Source of the DNA: an uncultured Pelagibacteraceae bacterium
GTDB taxonomy: Bacteria > Pseudomonadota > Alphaproteobacteria > Pelagibacterales > Pelagibacteraceae
DNA length: 57,933 bases
Assembly (NCBI GenBank): GCA_902546795.1
Contig: CACCLK010000003.1
Span: 1 to 57,933 of the forward strand
Direction of reading: 5' to 3'
In this document: piece by piece, positions 34,406 to 44,210 of the stretch
Position numbering within the stretch: the first letter of the stretch is position 1
Layout of the letters: every line of letters starts with the position of its first letter
Notes under the pieces: model-generated
What the model was told of the DNA's origin: nothing
Databases searched by the model: none
What the model saw: the letters and a program-made list of their open reading frames with translations, nothing else
Position numbers and translations under genes: made by a program

Positions 34406-37144
34406 ATGTCAAAAGAAACTATACAACTTCCAAAAACCGCTTTTTCAATGAAAGCGAATCTGCCCACGAAAGAGCCAAAAATTTTGGATGAATGGGAAAA
34501 AGAAAAAATATTTGAAAAATTAAGAAAGAGCTCCAAAGGAAAAAAAAAATTTGTTTTACATGACGGGCCACCTTACGCAAATGGCCACATTCACATGGGA
34601 ACTGCGTTAAATAAAATTTTAAAAGATATAATCACAAGATATCATCAGATGGATGGAAAGGACTCTATATATGTACCAGGTTGGGATTGTCATGGTCTTC
34701 CGATCGAGTGGAAAATAGAGGAACAGTATAAAAAAAATAAAAAAAATAAAGATGAAGTTCCTATAAAAGATTTTAGAAATGAGTGCAGGGAATTTGCAAA
34801 AAAATGGATAAATATACAAACTAAAGAGTTTAAGAGACTAGGTGTTCTTGGCGATTTTAGCAACTATTACTCCACAATGAGTTTTGAAGGTGAAGCACAA
34901 ATTGTTAGAGAGCTCGGAAAATTTTTAATTGATAAAAGTCTTTACCAAGGATTTAAACCTGTTTTATGGTCAACAGTTGAAAAGACAGCTCTTGCAGATG
35001 CTGAGGTTGAGTATAAGGATCATACTTCAAGCACTATCTACACATCCTTTAAAATTAAAAAGTCGAAAGATTTTTTGAAAAACTCAAGCGTAGTTATTTG
35101 GACCACAACCCCTTGGACTATCCCTGCAAACAAGGCATTAGCTTATAATTCAGATCTTGATTATTCTTTATTAGAAATATCAGATCTAGAAAATTTTAAA
35201 GAGAACAAAATCGTTGTAGCTAAAAAACTTATTGATGACGTTGTTAAGAAAATTGGAATTAAAAAATTTAAAATACTTAAAGATTTTAAAGGATCAGAAT
35301 TAAAAGGATCAATTTGTAGCCACCCTTTATTAAATTTGGGATTTGATAATGATGTTCCAATGCTAGATGCAAAATTTGTTAATTTAGAGCAAGGCACTGG
35401 AATTGTTCATTGTGCACCGAGCCATGGACCTGATGATTTTAATCTTTGTCTCAAAAATAAGATAAGTTCAAAATATACCGTAGATGACTCAGGCTATTAT
35501 ACTGATGAAATAAAATATTTTAAAAAAATTCATATTTTCAAAGCAGATCCTATAGTTATTGAAAAACTTAAAGACGCAGGCACTTTGTTAAGTAGTGATA
35601 AACTTTTTCATAGTTATCCTCATTCTTGGAGATCTAAAGCACCTCTCATTTACAGGGCTACACCACAATGGTTCATATCTATGGAAACTAATTCACTAAG
35701 AAAAAAAGCAATTAAAGCTATTAATGAAACAAATTTTTTCCCATCAAAAGGAAGAGAGAGATTGATGTCTATGATCGAAGGCAGACCCGATTGGTGTGTA
35801 TCTAGACAAAGAGTTTGGGGCGTTCCATTACCAATTTTTCTAAATAAAAAAACAAATGAGCCTTTAAGAGATGCGAAAGTAATCGAACGTATTGCAAAAA
35901 TTTATGAAAAAGAAGGGTCTGACTGTTGGTTTACAGATGATCCGAAAAGATTTCTAGGCACAGACTATAATGCAAATGATTATATAAAATTGAATGATAT
36001 TGTAGAAGTTTGGTTTGACAGTGGCTCAACTCATAGTTTTGTGCTTGAAAAAAGAGAAGACTTGAAATGGCCAGCAGATATGTACCTGGAAGGTTCTGAT
36101 CAACATAGGGGTTGGTTTCATTCCTCTTTATTAGAGTCATGCGGAACAAGAGGGAAGGCACCGTTTCAGAGCATACTATCTCATGGGTTTGTTGTAGACG
36201 GCAAAGGTTTAAAAATGTCTAAATCTTCAGGTAACGTAATAATGCCTGAGGAGATCTTAAAAAATTATGGAGCCGATATTTTAAGAGCTTGGGTAACAGC
36301 TTCAGATTATTCTGAGGATTTACGTATTGACAAAACAATATTGACCCAACATGCCGAGTCTTACAGAAAGATAAGAAATACATTTAGATTTATTTTAGGT
36401 AATATTAAAGATAATTTTGAACCGCCAAAAATAGAAAGTTTAAATGTTGAAAATTTTCCTGAGCTTGAAAAATATGTATTAAACAAGATATTTTTTGTCG
36501 ATAAAAGTATTAAAGAAAATTTGAAGATTTACAATTTTCATAAAATATATAAAGAACTTTTAAACTTCTGCACTTTAGATTTATCATCATTCTATTTTGA
36601 TATTAGAAAAGATGTTTTGTACTGCGATAGTCTTAAATCTAAAAAACGAAAAGACTGCATTACAGTATTGAATATTATTTTAGACTGTTTATTGAGGTGG
36701 TTTGGTCCTATTTTCGTTTTCACAACCGAAGAAATTTACTCTCTAATTAAAAAAGACAAAGAAAGTATACATGAAAAAAAATTTTTAAAAATTCCAGAAA
36801 ATTGGCAAAATCCAGAATTAGATAAAAAATGGACTAGCCTCTACAAAATCAAACAGAAAGCAAATATTGCAATTGAGGAAAAACGAATTTCAAAAGAAAT
36901 TGGTTCGAGTTTAGAAGCAAGCATAGACTTAGCAGTAAACAAAGGTGACTTCGACTTGATGGAAGGCTTAGATTTGGCTGAGTATTTTATTACCTCTTAT
37001 GCCACAAAAACGCTAAACAAAGATGCTAAGAATGGCGATATTTCAGTTACTGTAAAAAAATCAGCTGGAAATAAATGTCCGAGATGTTGGAAAATTTTGG
37101 AAGAAAAGTGTTTACGGTGTGAAGAGGCCACAAGTAATAAATAA
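34406..37144 (+). CDS. ileS: Isoleucyl-tRNA synthetase
   Basis: The 912-residue class I synthetase has the HIGH motif as PYANGHIHMGTA, the editing domain with VIWTTTPWTIPANKALAY, the KMSKS loop (GLKMSKSSGNV), and a C-terminal zinc finger (CPRCWKILEEKCLRC). It charges tRNA-Ile and hydrolyses mischarged valine. The zinc-finger form is the common bacterial type. It is followed by lspA after 6 bp, the widespread ribF-ileS-lspA order. Confidence 0.98.
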   Translation: MSKETIQLPKTAFSMKANLPTKEPKILDEWEKEKIFEKLRKSSKGKKKFVLHDGPPYANGHIHMGTALNKILKDIITRYHQMDGKDSIYVPGWDCHGLPIEWKIEEQYKKNKKNKDEVPIKDFRNECREFAKKWINIQTKEFKRLGVLGDFSNYYSTMSFEGEAQIVRELGKFLIDKSLYQGFKPVLWSTVEKTALADAEVEYKDHTSSTIYTSFKIKKSKDFLKNSSVVIWTTTPWTIPANKALAYNSDLDYSLLEISDLENFKENKIVVAKKLIDDVVKKIGIKKFKILKDFKGSELKGSICSHPLLNLGFDNDVPMLDAKFVNLEQGTGIVHCAPSHGPDDFNLCLKNKISSKYTVDDSGYYTDEIKYFKKIHIFKADPIVIEKLKDAGTLLSSDKLFHSYPHSWRSKAPLIYRATPQWFISMETNSLRKKAIKAINETNFFPSKGRERLMSMIEGRPDWCVSRQRVWGVPLPIFLNKKTNEPLRDAKVIERIAKIYEKEGSDCWFTDDPKRFLGTDYNANDYIKLNDIVEVWFDSGSTHSFVLEKREDLKWPADMYLEGSDQHRGWFHSSLLESCGTRGKAPFQSILSHGFVVDGKGLKMSKSSGNVIMPEEILKNYGADILRAWVTASDYSEDLRIDKTILTQHAESYRKIRNTFRFILGNIKDNFEPPKIESLNVENFPELEKYVLNKIFFVDKSIKENLKIYNFHKIYKELLNFCTLDLSSFYFDIRKDVLYCDSLKSKKRKDCITVLNIILDCLLRWFGPIFVFTTEEIYSLIKKDKESIHEKKFLKIPENWQNPELDKKWTSLYKIKQKANIAIEEKRISKEIGSSLEASIDLAVNKGDFDLMEGLDLAEYFITSYATKTLNKDAKNGDISVTVKKSAGNKCPRCWKILEEKCLRCEEATSNK

Positions 37145-37150
37145 GATTCA

Positions 37151-37633
37151 ATGGAAATAAAAAAGTCATTTAAAGAGTATTCATTATCGTTCCTAATGAT
37201 AATTTTAATTTTTACTTTTGACCAGGTTAGCAAAAAAATAATAATAAATAATCAAGTTGAAAATAATGTAATTTTTATAAATGATTTTATTAATTTTAAC
37301 CTAACTTGGAATACAGGAATTGGTTTTGGTCTTTTAAGCTTTAGCAGCGGACTAATTTATAATATGATATCTCTAATTATATTCTTGGTAGTTTGTTACC
37401 TATTATATCTTCTTATTTTATCAACAAAATTTGAAAGAATTTTTTATTCATTTATAATTGGAGGTGCCTTGGGTAATTTTTATGACAGAGTAAGCAATTT
37501 TGCTGTACCAGATTTTATTGACTTACATTATAAACAATTTCACTGGTTTACTTTTAATATTGCGGATATATTTATTAGCATTGGTATTTTTATGATTATT
37601 TTTAACGAATTAATAAAAAAAAATGAAACATAA
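37151..37633 (+). CDS. lspA: Lipoprotein signal peptidase (signal peptidase II)
   Basis: The 160-residue inner-membrane protein has four hydrophobic helices and the aspartyl protease motifs: the first Asp in GNFYDRV and the second in FNIADIFI, with NLTWNTGIGFG upstream. It removes signal peptides from prolipoproteins, including probably the lipoprotein encoded next, which overlaps it by 11 bp. Confidence 0.95.
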   Translation: MEIKKSFKEYSLSFLMIILIFTFDQVSKKIIINNQVENNVIFINDFINFNLTWNTGIGFGLLSFSSGLIYNMISLIIFLVVCYLLYLLILSTKFERIFYSFIIGGALGNFYDRVSNFAVPDFIDLHYKQFHWFTFNIADIFISIGIFMIIFNELIKKNET

Positions 37634-37934
37634 AACTTTAGTTTTAAAAATTTTATTATTATTGATTTTAAATTCATGTACAACATTTCAAGATGCTGGC
37701 AAAGTATTAAGAAATGAAAAAACTAAAACAACGGATGAATTTTTAATTGAAAAAAAAGAGCCTTTAACCACACCACCAGATTTATTCGAGCTACCTGAAC
37801 CCAAAAAAACACAAAAAAAAATGCAAGATAAGAAAAAATTAGAAAAAATTTTAAAAACTGAGGATAAAGTCATCAGCTCAAGTGAAAATTCTGGTTCAAC
37901 CGAACAGTCAATTCTAAGAAATATAAAAAAATAA
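37623..37934 (+). CDS. Small lipoprotein, DUF3035-like
   Basis: The 103-residue protein has a hydrophobic signal with lipobox LNSC (acylated Cys19), then TTFQDAGKVLRNEKTKTTDEF and TTPPDLFELPEP, which resemble the DUF3035 lipoproteins found after lspA in alphaproteobacteria. The rest is charged and low in complexity. It would be anchored in the outer membrane. Its role is unknown; DUF3035 proteins have been linked to the outer-membrane assembly machinery. It lies 2 bp before pgi. Confidence 0.75.
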   Translation: MKHKTLVLKILLLLILNSCTTFQDAGKVLRNEKTKTTDEFLIEKKEPLTTPPDLFELPEPKKTQKKMQDKKKLEKILKTEDKVISSSENSGSTEQSILRNIKK

Positions 37935-37936
37935 GA

Positions 37937-39121
37937 ATGATTATAAAGAATTCTATTGGAAGAAAAATTTTTTTTAATAAGAAAATAAAAAAAAATTTAT
38001 TTAAAACTTTTATAAATGAAATAATACTCAATAAAAACAAAAATATATTTAAATATTACAATAAAGAGTATACCTATTTATTAAAAAAATATAATTTAAA
38101 TAATTATAAAAAATTTAAAAAAGTAGTCTTAATTGGAATGGGTGGATCTATACTTGGAAGTAAATCAATATATAACTTTTTACACCATAAAATTAAAAAA
38201 GAATTCTTTTTCTTTGATAATTTAGATAATAAAAAACTTAGTAATTTTTTACGACAAAAAAAATTGGAGAAGTTTTTATTTATTATCATATCAAAATCAG
38301 GCGATACTCTTGAAACTTTATCTATGACAAATCTTCTTAAAAGGTGCTTATCCAAAAAGAACACAATTATTATAACAGAAAATAAAAACAACAATCTCAG
38401 TGATTTTGCAAAAAGAAATAACTTCTTGAGAATAAACCATGACAGAACAATAGGTGGCCGTTATTCCGTATTCTCTGAGGTGGGAATGGTGCCAGCTTAT
38501 TTTATGGGTTTAAATTTAAACAATTTTAGAAAAAAAATTTATAAACACATCTCTCTACGTCCATCGAATCCTTTAAAAAAATATTTCCCAATAATAAATG
38601 GAATTTATTTTAAAAAGAAAATCAAATCCTTAATTTTTTTAAATTATTGCCCAGAATTAAATCAATTTTTATTTTGGTGTCAGCAACTTTTAGCTGAAAG
38701 CCTAGGAAAAAAAGGTTATGGTATATTACCAGTTGTCTCACCTGCGCCGCGTGATCACCATAGCTTATTACAATTGTATTTAGACGGACCTAAAGATAAA
38801 ATTTTCTACATTTTTTCATCAAAAAATAGAAAAGAAAATGTTTTAAAAAACAACCTATTTAAAAAAGAGTTTGACTTTTTAAAAGGTAAAAGCTTGTCTC
38901 ATATTATTAATTCTCAAAAAGAAGCAATGATAAGAGTGCTCAAAAATAAAGATCTTCCATTCAGAGAATTTCAAATTAATGAGTTCGACGAGGAGTCTTT
39001 GGGGGAACTATTTTCGTACTTTATCCTTGAAACATGGATGATAGGTAAAAGTTTAGAAATCAATCCTTTTAACCAACTTGAAGTTGAGGAAGTTAAAATT
39101 TTAACAAAAAAACTAATTTAA
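37937..39121 (+). CDS. pgi: Glucose-6-phosphate isomerase, short form
   Basis: The 394-residue protein carries the Pgi fold motifs: VLIGMGGSILGSKS, SKSGDTLETL, RTIGGRYSVFSEVG and RDHHSLLQLYLDGP. It interconverts glucose-6-phosphate and fructose-6-phosphate. It is shorter than the E. coli enzyme (about 550) and the usual bacterial short form (about 440), mainly by loss of N-terminal residues, but the catalytic segments are kept. Very high Lys/Asn/Phe content. Its end overlaps convergent rsmD by 9 bp. Confidence 0.9.
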   Translation: MIIKNSIGRKIFFNKKIKKNLFKTFINEIILNKNKNIFKYYNKEYTYLLKKYNLNNYKKFKKVVLIGMGGSILGSKSIYNFLHHKIKKEFFFFDNLDNKKLSNFLRQKKLEKFLFIIISKSGDTLETLSMTNLLKRCLSKKNTIIITENKNNNLSDFAKRNNFLRINHDRTIGGRYSVFSEVGMVPAYFMGLNLNNFRKKIYKHISLRPSNPLKKYFPIINGIYFKKKIKSLIFLNYCPELNQFLFWCQQLLAESLGKKGYGILPVVSPAPRDHHSLLQLYLDGPKDKIFYIFSSKNRKENVLKNNLFKKEFDFLKGKSLSHIINSQKEAMIRVLKNKDLPFREFQINEFDEESLGELFSYFILETWMIGKSLEINPFNQLEVEEVKILTKKLI

Positions 39122-39670
39122 TGTACCAAAAATAATTTTTGACCTTCCGTACTTTACAATTTTAATAATTTTTAAAAAATCTTGAATTTTTTCAGAATTT
39201 TTACCCTCTCTATGTATTATTATTAAATTATTTTTATTGAACGCTTTTGACAAATAAAATGATCTTAATTGTTGTAAGTAATTATTTTCTGAAAAAGGTG
39301 GGTCAAAAAAAACTATATTAAATTTTTCATTATTAATTTTTAAAAAATCATCAACCGATTTTTCATGAATAATTGATTTATTGTTCATTTTTAAATTTAT
39401 TAGGTTATTTTTTAAAATTTTGAGCGTTTCATAATTTTTTTCAACAAAACTTATTTTTTCAGCTCCCCTTGAAAAACATTCGATACCAAAAGACCCGACA
39501 CCTGAATATAAATCGAGAACTGAGGAATTTTCAATTTTTACATCTATTGAATTTGAATGGAGAATAATATTAAAAATATTTTCCCTCACCATATCACGAA
39601 GGGGTCGGGTAAATATAGATTTGATAAAGTTAATTTTTTTTCCTTTTAATTTTCCACCCACTATTCTCAT
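39113..39670 (-). CDS. rsmD: 16S rRNA (guanine966-N2)-methyltransferase
   Basis: I chose ATG 39670 (MRIVGGKLKGKKI), the conserved family start, 2 bp after purD; an ATG 18 nt upstream would overlap purD. The 185-residue protein has the SAM site LDLYSGVGSFGIE and the catalytic FFDPPFSE (NPPY-like) motif. It methylates G966 in 16S rRNA. It is convergent with pgi. Confidence 0.92.
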   Translation of the reverse strand: MRIVGGKLKGKKINFIKSIFTRPLRDMVRENIFNIILHSNSIDVKIENSSVLDLYSGVGSFGIECFSRGAEKISFVEKNYETLKILKNNLINLKMNNKSIIHEKSVDDFLKINNEKFNIVFFDPPFSENNYLQQLRSFYLSKAFNKNNLIIIHREGKNSEKIQDFLKIIKIVKYGRSKIIFGTLN

Positions 39671-39672
39671 AG

Positions 39673-40932
39673 CTAAAGTATTCGCCACCCTATATCTTTT
39701 CTAAAAAAACCATGTTTCCAGTTAAATGTTCGCATTTTTTTGAGAATCTTTGACCTAATATTTAAAAAGGAATTTCCTAACATAGTAAAATTTAAAACCC
39801 TACCTCCATTTGAGAAAATTTTTCCATTTAATTTTTTTGTACCGGCATGAAATATGTGCATTTTTTCAAAAATTTTTAAATGGTCTAATTGTTCTAATGA
39901 TAAATTTTTTTTATATTCGCCTGGGTAGCCTTTGGCACATAATACTATGGTCATACATTTCTCTTTCTTCCATTTAATCTTAATTTTCTTTAAAGTGTTA
40001 TTTTCAGATGCAAGCAATAAATTTAGTAAATCATTTTTTAATCTTGGTAAAATAACCTGGCATTCAGGATCTCCCATTCTTACGTTATATTCTATTAAAT
40101 AAGGATTTTTATTTTTAATCATTAATCCTGTGTATAAAAAGCCCGAGTAAGGTTTTTTCTTTTTTTTTAAAAATTTAATTGTGGGTTTTATAATTTTATT
40201 TAAAATTTTTTTTTCTAATGGTTTGGTAAGTATAGGAGCAGGTGAGTATGCGCCCATGCCGCCAGTATTTAACCCAGTTTCATTTTCGCCTACACGTTTA
40301 TGATCTTGGGCTGATCCTAAGAATGTGATTTTATTTTTATCAACAATTGAGAAATAGCTTAATTCCTCACCTTCAATAAATTCTTCAAGTATTAATTTCT
40401 TAGAACTCTTAAATCTTCCTTTAAATATTTGCTCACTAAAATTTAAAACTTCTTTTTGTTTTTTACAAATCATTACACCCTTACCAGCAGCAATACCATC
40501 GGCTTTTACAACAAGGGGCAATTTATTACTTTGTAGAAATTTTTTTACTTCCGAAATTTTTTTACAAATCTTAAAGCTAGCAGTTGGAATTTTATTTTTT
40601 TTACAAATTTTCTTTACAAAACTTTTCGACCCCTCAAGTTGAGCAGCATATTTTGATGGTCCAAATACCTTGACTCTTCTCTTTTTTAAAAAATCAACTA
40701 TACCTTTAATCAAAGGTTGCTCAGGTCCAACAATAACAAAATCAATTTTGTTCTTAACGATTACTTTGTAAAGTTTATTAAAGTCTAGATAATCGATATC
40801 TATATTTTTTGAAATTTTTGAGGTCCCACCATTTCCTGGAATAGAATATACATTTTTTACTTTTGATGACTCTGCGATTTTCTGACAAATCGCGTGCTCT
40901 CTGCCTCCATTACCAATAATTGCAATATTCAT
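39673..40932 (-). CDS. purD: Phosphoribosylamine-glycine ligase
   Basis: I chose ATG 40932 (MNIAIIGNGGREHA), the conserved start; the open frame extends 14 codons further into the region of the divergent gene. The 419-residue ATP-grasp enzyme shows LPLVVKADGIAAGKGV, LEEFIEGEELSYF, and NTGGMGAYSPAP, and ends with the glycinamide domain. It performs the second step of purine synthesis. It shares an operon with rsmD. Confidence 0.95.
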   Translation of the reverse strand: MNIAIIGNGGREHAICQKIAESSKVKNVYSIPGNGGTSKISKNIDIDYLDFNKLYKVIVKNKIDFVIVGPEQPLIKGIVDFLKKRRVKVFGPSKYAAQLEGSKSFVKKICKKNKIPTASFKICKKISEVKKFLQSNKLPLVVKADGIAAGKGVMICKKQKEVLNFSEQIFKGRFKSSKKLILEEFIEGEELSYFSIVDKNKITFLGSAQDHKRVGENETGLNTGGMGAYSPAPILTKPLEKKILNKIIKPTIKFLKKKKKPYSGFLYTGLMIKNKNPYLIEYNVRMGDPECQVILPRLKNDLLNLLLASENNTLKKIKIKWKKEKCMTIVLCAKGYPGEYKKNLSLEQLDHLKIFEKMHIFHAGTKKLNGKIFSNGGRVLNFTMLGNSFLNIRSKILKKMRTFNWKHGFFRKDIGWRIL

Positions 40933-40966
40933 AAAAAAAATAATATTATATAATCTAGTATAAAAG

Positions 40967-41164
40967 ATGAACAAAATTAAAGCTAAAATAAAATTCTTGC
41001 CTAACTCTTTTGAGGTTATTGAAAAGGGAGATTACGTTATTTGTGCTGTGAGTAAAAAAATTATTTCCTTAGAAAATTTGAACTATTGGAACGTAGATTT
41101 GCAAGAGGCGTATTATTCACCGGTAGAGGCAAAGCAAAGATTTGATCAACTTAAGAAAGACTAA
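40967..41164 (+). CDS. DUF2093 protein
   Basis: The 65-residue protein with AKIKFLPNSFEVIEKGDYVI and YWNVDLQEAYYSPVEA matches the short DUF2093 family typical of alphaproteobacteria. Function unknown. It is soluble and lacks cysteines other than one in the middle. It is divergent from purD (34 bp) and directly abuts the convergent acyltransferase stop codon, so there is no intergenic space on that side. Confidence 0.8.
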   Translation: MNKIKAKIKFLPNSFEVIEKGDYVICAVSKKIISLENLNYWNVDLQEAYYSPVEAKQRFDQLKKD

Positions 41165-42016
41165 TTATTTCCATCTATTGTGCGTCCAAATCCATTGTGA
41201 AGGATTCCTAATTATCATTTGCTCTAGAGACCTATTAATTTCAGCACTCATCTCACTCTTGGACTTAGACATAAAATTAATCGGGTTCTTTATTTCCATC
41301 AAAAAACTATCCTCACCTTTCCTCTCTAAGTAAATTGGAACTATCTCTAGATCAAATCGCGAAGCTAATTGAGCTGGAAGTGTTGTTGTTAAAGCTGGTT
41401 TACCAAAAAAATTAATCATTTCTCCCTCACTCAATCTCTGGTCTACCATCATTGCAATTGAATGCCCGTCCGATAAATAACTCAATGCATCTTTTACACC
41501 CGATATACCCTTTTTGATTTGATTTTTGCAAATATATTTTCTTCTTAAATACTCCATAAAAGGATTTAAAAAAAAATTATTTAAAGGTCGATAAATTGTT
41601 GCGAGACTAACATTTCTTTTTGTTAACTCCATAGACATAAGTTCAAAATTGGCAAAATGACCAGAAATAAATATTACTTTTTTATTTTCTTTATTTATAT
41701 TTTCAATTATATCAAGTCCAGAAATTTCTATATGTGAGTTTGAATTTCTTAAATCTTTTAAAAAAATATACTCAACAAACGTCATTCCGTAATTAGACCA
41801 CATTTCTCTCTCTATAGAAGTAGGATCCTTTTTAATAACATTTTGGGCAATTTCAAAGTTTTTATTTAAAATTTTTTTTGATTTAAAAATAGGACCAAAA
41901 GTTATAAAAATTTTAGAAAAAACTTTGCGACTAAGTTTTAAACCAATAATTTTTATTATTAAAAAAAATAAATAAATTATGACAGCCTGAGTAAAATATT
42001 TTAAGATTTTGATCAT
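41165..42016 (-). CDS. lpxL: Lipid A acyltransferase (LpxL/HtrB family)
   Basis: The 283-residue protein has an N-terminal membrane helix and the acyltransferase motif SGHFANFELM (HX4E), then IYRPLNN and MMVDQRLSEG. The family adds secondary acyl chains to Kdo-lipid A on the cytoplasmic face of the inner membrane. It is the last gene of the minus-strand msbA-waaA-lpxK-lpxL block and overlaps lpxK by 4 bp. Acyl chain specificity cannot be read. Confidence 0.9.
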   Translation of the reverse strand: MIKILKYFTQAVIIYLFFLIIKIIGLKLSRKVFSKIFITFGPIFKSKKILNKNFEIAQNVIKKDPTSIEREMWSNYGMTFVEYIFLKDLRNSNSHIEISGLDIIENINKENKKVIFISGHFANFELMSMELTKRNVSLATIYRPLNNFFLNPFMEYLRRKYICKNQIKKGISGVKDALSYLSDGHSIAMMVDQRLSEGEMINFFGKPALTTTLPAQLASRFDLEIVPIYLERKGEDSFLMEIKNPINFMSKSKSEMSAEINRSLEQMIIRNPSQWIWTHNRWK

Positions 42017-42942
42017 ATATATTCTTTTAATAATTTATCAAATTTTGTTTTATTTTCTATTTCTAATTTTAATTTTAAAAATTTAAATGAACCAAAGCCC
42101 ATTTTTTCAATTCTATGAAAATCCTTTTCTGTTGTAATAATTTCTAAATTATCCTTTTTTGCCATTTCAATAACCTCTTCTAATTCCTCTTTTTTATATG
42201 GGTAATGATCTGGAAAAAAAATTTTTCGTACAACATTGCATCCATTTTTCTCCAGTAATGTAAAAAAATTTTCTGGATTTCCAATGCCAGCAAAAGCCAA
42301 AAGGTTTTTTTTCACGAAATTATTTAAATTAATAGGGATATATTTTGAATAAAAAATTTCGATTTTGCTTGAAATTTTTTTAATTAATAATTCAAAATCT
42401 TCATTTTTACTTCCATTTATCACTATTATTTTTGATCTATTTAAAGAACTTAACGGTTCTCTTAATGGTCCAGACGGTATACTTAAACCATTGCCGATAA
42501 GCTGATCTGAGTTAAAGCACAATATATTCAGGTTTTTAAATATTGAATGGTCCTGATAACCATCATCCAATACAAATGAGTCTCGTCCACCTTCTATAGC
42601 TTCATCAATAATATCTTTTCTTTTTTTTCCAGTAAAAATTTGACACTGATAAGATTTTATTAAGCTTATTTCATCAAAATGATCTGAGTATTCTTTTTTA
42701 ATAATTGCAGGCTTATAATTTAAACTTTCTAGGAGTTTATAAATTTCAATAGAAAGAGGTGTTTTACCTGTTCCCCCAATATATATATTCCCAACACATA
42801 TAACTGGGTATCGGAATTTTTTTTCTTGAGTTAATAAACTTTTTAATTTTAAAAGAATTTGTATTATTCCTGAAAGTGGTAATAAAAGAAGCCCAAAAAA
42901 ACTATTTTTTTTCCTCCAAAATCTTGGTTTAACTATTTTCAT
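42013..42942 (-). CDS. lpxK: Tetraacyldisaccharide 4'-kinase
   Basis: The 309-residue protein begins with FWRKKNSFFGLLLLPLS, has a P-loop GGTGKTPLSI and the catalytic DDGYQDHSI segment, and the C-terminal FFPDHYPY and TTEKDFHRI. It phosphorylates the 4' position of the lipid A precursor at the membrane. ATGA overlaps on both sides couple it to waaA and lpxL. Confidence 0.95.
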   Translation of the reverse strand: MKIVKPRFWRKKNSFFGLLLLPLSGIIQILLKLKSLLTQEKKFRYPVICVGNIYIGGTGKTPLSIEIYKLLESLNYKPAIIKKEYSDHFDEISLIKSYQCQIFTGKKRKDIIDEAIEGGRDSFVLDDGYQDHSIFKNLNILCFNSDQLIGNGLSIPSGPLREPLSSLNRSKIIVINGSKNEDFELLIKKISSKIEIFYSKYIPINLNNFVKKNLLAFAGIGNPENFFTLLEKNGCNVVRKIFFPDHYPYKKEELEEVIEMAKKDNLEIITTEKDFHRIEKMGFGSFKFLKLKLEIENKTKFDKLLKEYI

Positions 42943-44210
42943 ATATTTAAAAATCGATTCAATTCTTTAAAATTTTTTTCCAAGATTTCATCTCCAAGCT
43001 GAGTTATTAATTTTGTATTTTTTTCTTTTAAGTTTTGTTTAAAACTAAAGTTTTTAATAAGTTTTTCTGAAAGTTCAATATCGCTAGAAATTTCTTCTGA
43101 AATACCTAAAGAATTTAAATGATTATAAACTTCTTTGAAGTTTCCAAAATAAGGGCCGTGGAAAATTTTACAACCACATTTAGCCGCCTCTATTGGGTTT
43201 TGTCCACCATTATTTTTAAATTTTTTTGAAATTGATTTTCCAATAAATACATTATCGCAACAATTGAAATATTTTTCTAATTCACCAAATGCATTTACAA
43301 TAATCACATCAGTGTCTTCTTCAAAATTTTCATTTTTATTTACTTTTTGAACTGACAAACCTAACTTCTCTGTGAGAGCCCGAATAGACTCTGACCTATT
43401 TATATGTCTAGGGATTATTATAGTTAAGATATCTTTGTGTAATTTTTTTACTTTTTTATGTGTTTCTAAACAAAATTCTTCTTCATTTTGATGAGTACTT
43501 GCAGCACACCAAACTTTTTTCTTTTTTAGAATGCTAAGATTATGTTCGTTAAGTTTTTCAGATTTAATTTCAACACTATATTTTAAGTTGCCAAAATATT
43601 TTACATTATTTGCTTTTAATCCAACTAAATAATTTAAAGACTCTTCACTACACGGCAAACACAAATCGAAAAGTTTGAATATTCTTTTTGAAAAAAAATT
43701 AACCATTTTCCATTTCTTGTACGTTTTTGGCGTTATTCTACCATTAACCAAAATCAAAGGGATATTTCTTTTTTTTATATTGGATAAAAAATTTGGCCAA
43801 ATTTCTGAGTCAACAAAGACCGCTAAAGATGGTGACCAATTATTAAGAAATGAATTAACCAAAAAGGAGATATCTAAAGGAAGATATTTATGATTAGCAC
43901 GGTCAAGATCTTTAATTTTTTTTTTCACAATTTTTCCTGAACTGATTGTACTTGTGGTTATTAAGAAATTTAAATCGTTATAGCTTGAGTAAAATTTATT
44001 CATTAAAGGAATTATACTTTGCACCTCACCAATACTTGCTGCATGAAACCAAATTAATTTTTTTCTTTTTTTATTTTCCAAAGCTCTTGATAAAGTCAGT
44101 TTATCGATTAAACTTTCACTAGATTCCTTTTTCAAAAATTTTCTAACAAAAAAAAGAAATATTAAAAAGGGATATAAAAAGACTGTTATTAAATTATAAA
44201 AAAAAAACAT
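42939..44210 (-). CDS. waaA: Kdo transferase
   Basis: The roughly 424-residue GT-B protein has an N-terminal membrane segment, the active-site region WFHAASIGEVQSIIPL, FVDSEIWPNFL, and the C-terminal GGQNPIEAAKCGC donor-binding loop. It transfers Kdo from CMP-Kdo (made by KdsB) to lipid IVA. The start is either this ATG, overlapping the msbA stop as TGATG, or the GTG one codon upstream. Confidence 0.94.
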   Translation of the reverse strand: MFFFYNLITVFLYPFLIFLFFVRKFLKKESSESLIDKLTLSRALENKKRKKLIWFHAASIGEVQSIIPLMNKFYSSYNDLNFLITTSTISSGKIVKKKIKDLDRANHKYLPLDISFLVNSFLNNWSPSLAVFVDSEIWPNFLSNIKKRNIPLILVNGRITPKTYKKWKMVNFFSKRIFKLFDLCLPCSEESLNYLVGLKANNVKYFGNLKYSVEIKSEKLNEHNLSILKKKKVWCAASTHQNEEEFCLETHKKVKKLHKDILTIIIPRHINRSESIRALTEKLGLSVQKVNKNENFEEDTDVIIVNAFGELEKYFNCCDNVFIGKSISKKFKNNGGQNPIEAAKCGCKIFHGPYFGNFKEVYNHLNSLGISEEISSDIELSEKLIKNFSFKQNLKEKNTKLITQLGDEILEKNFKELNRFLNI

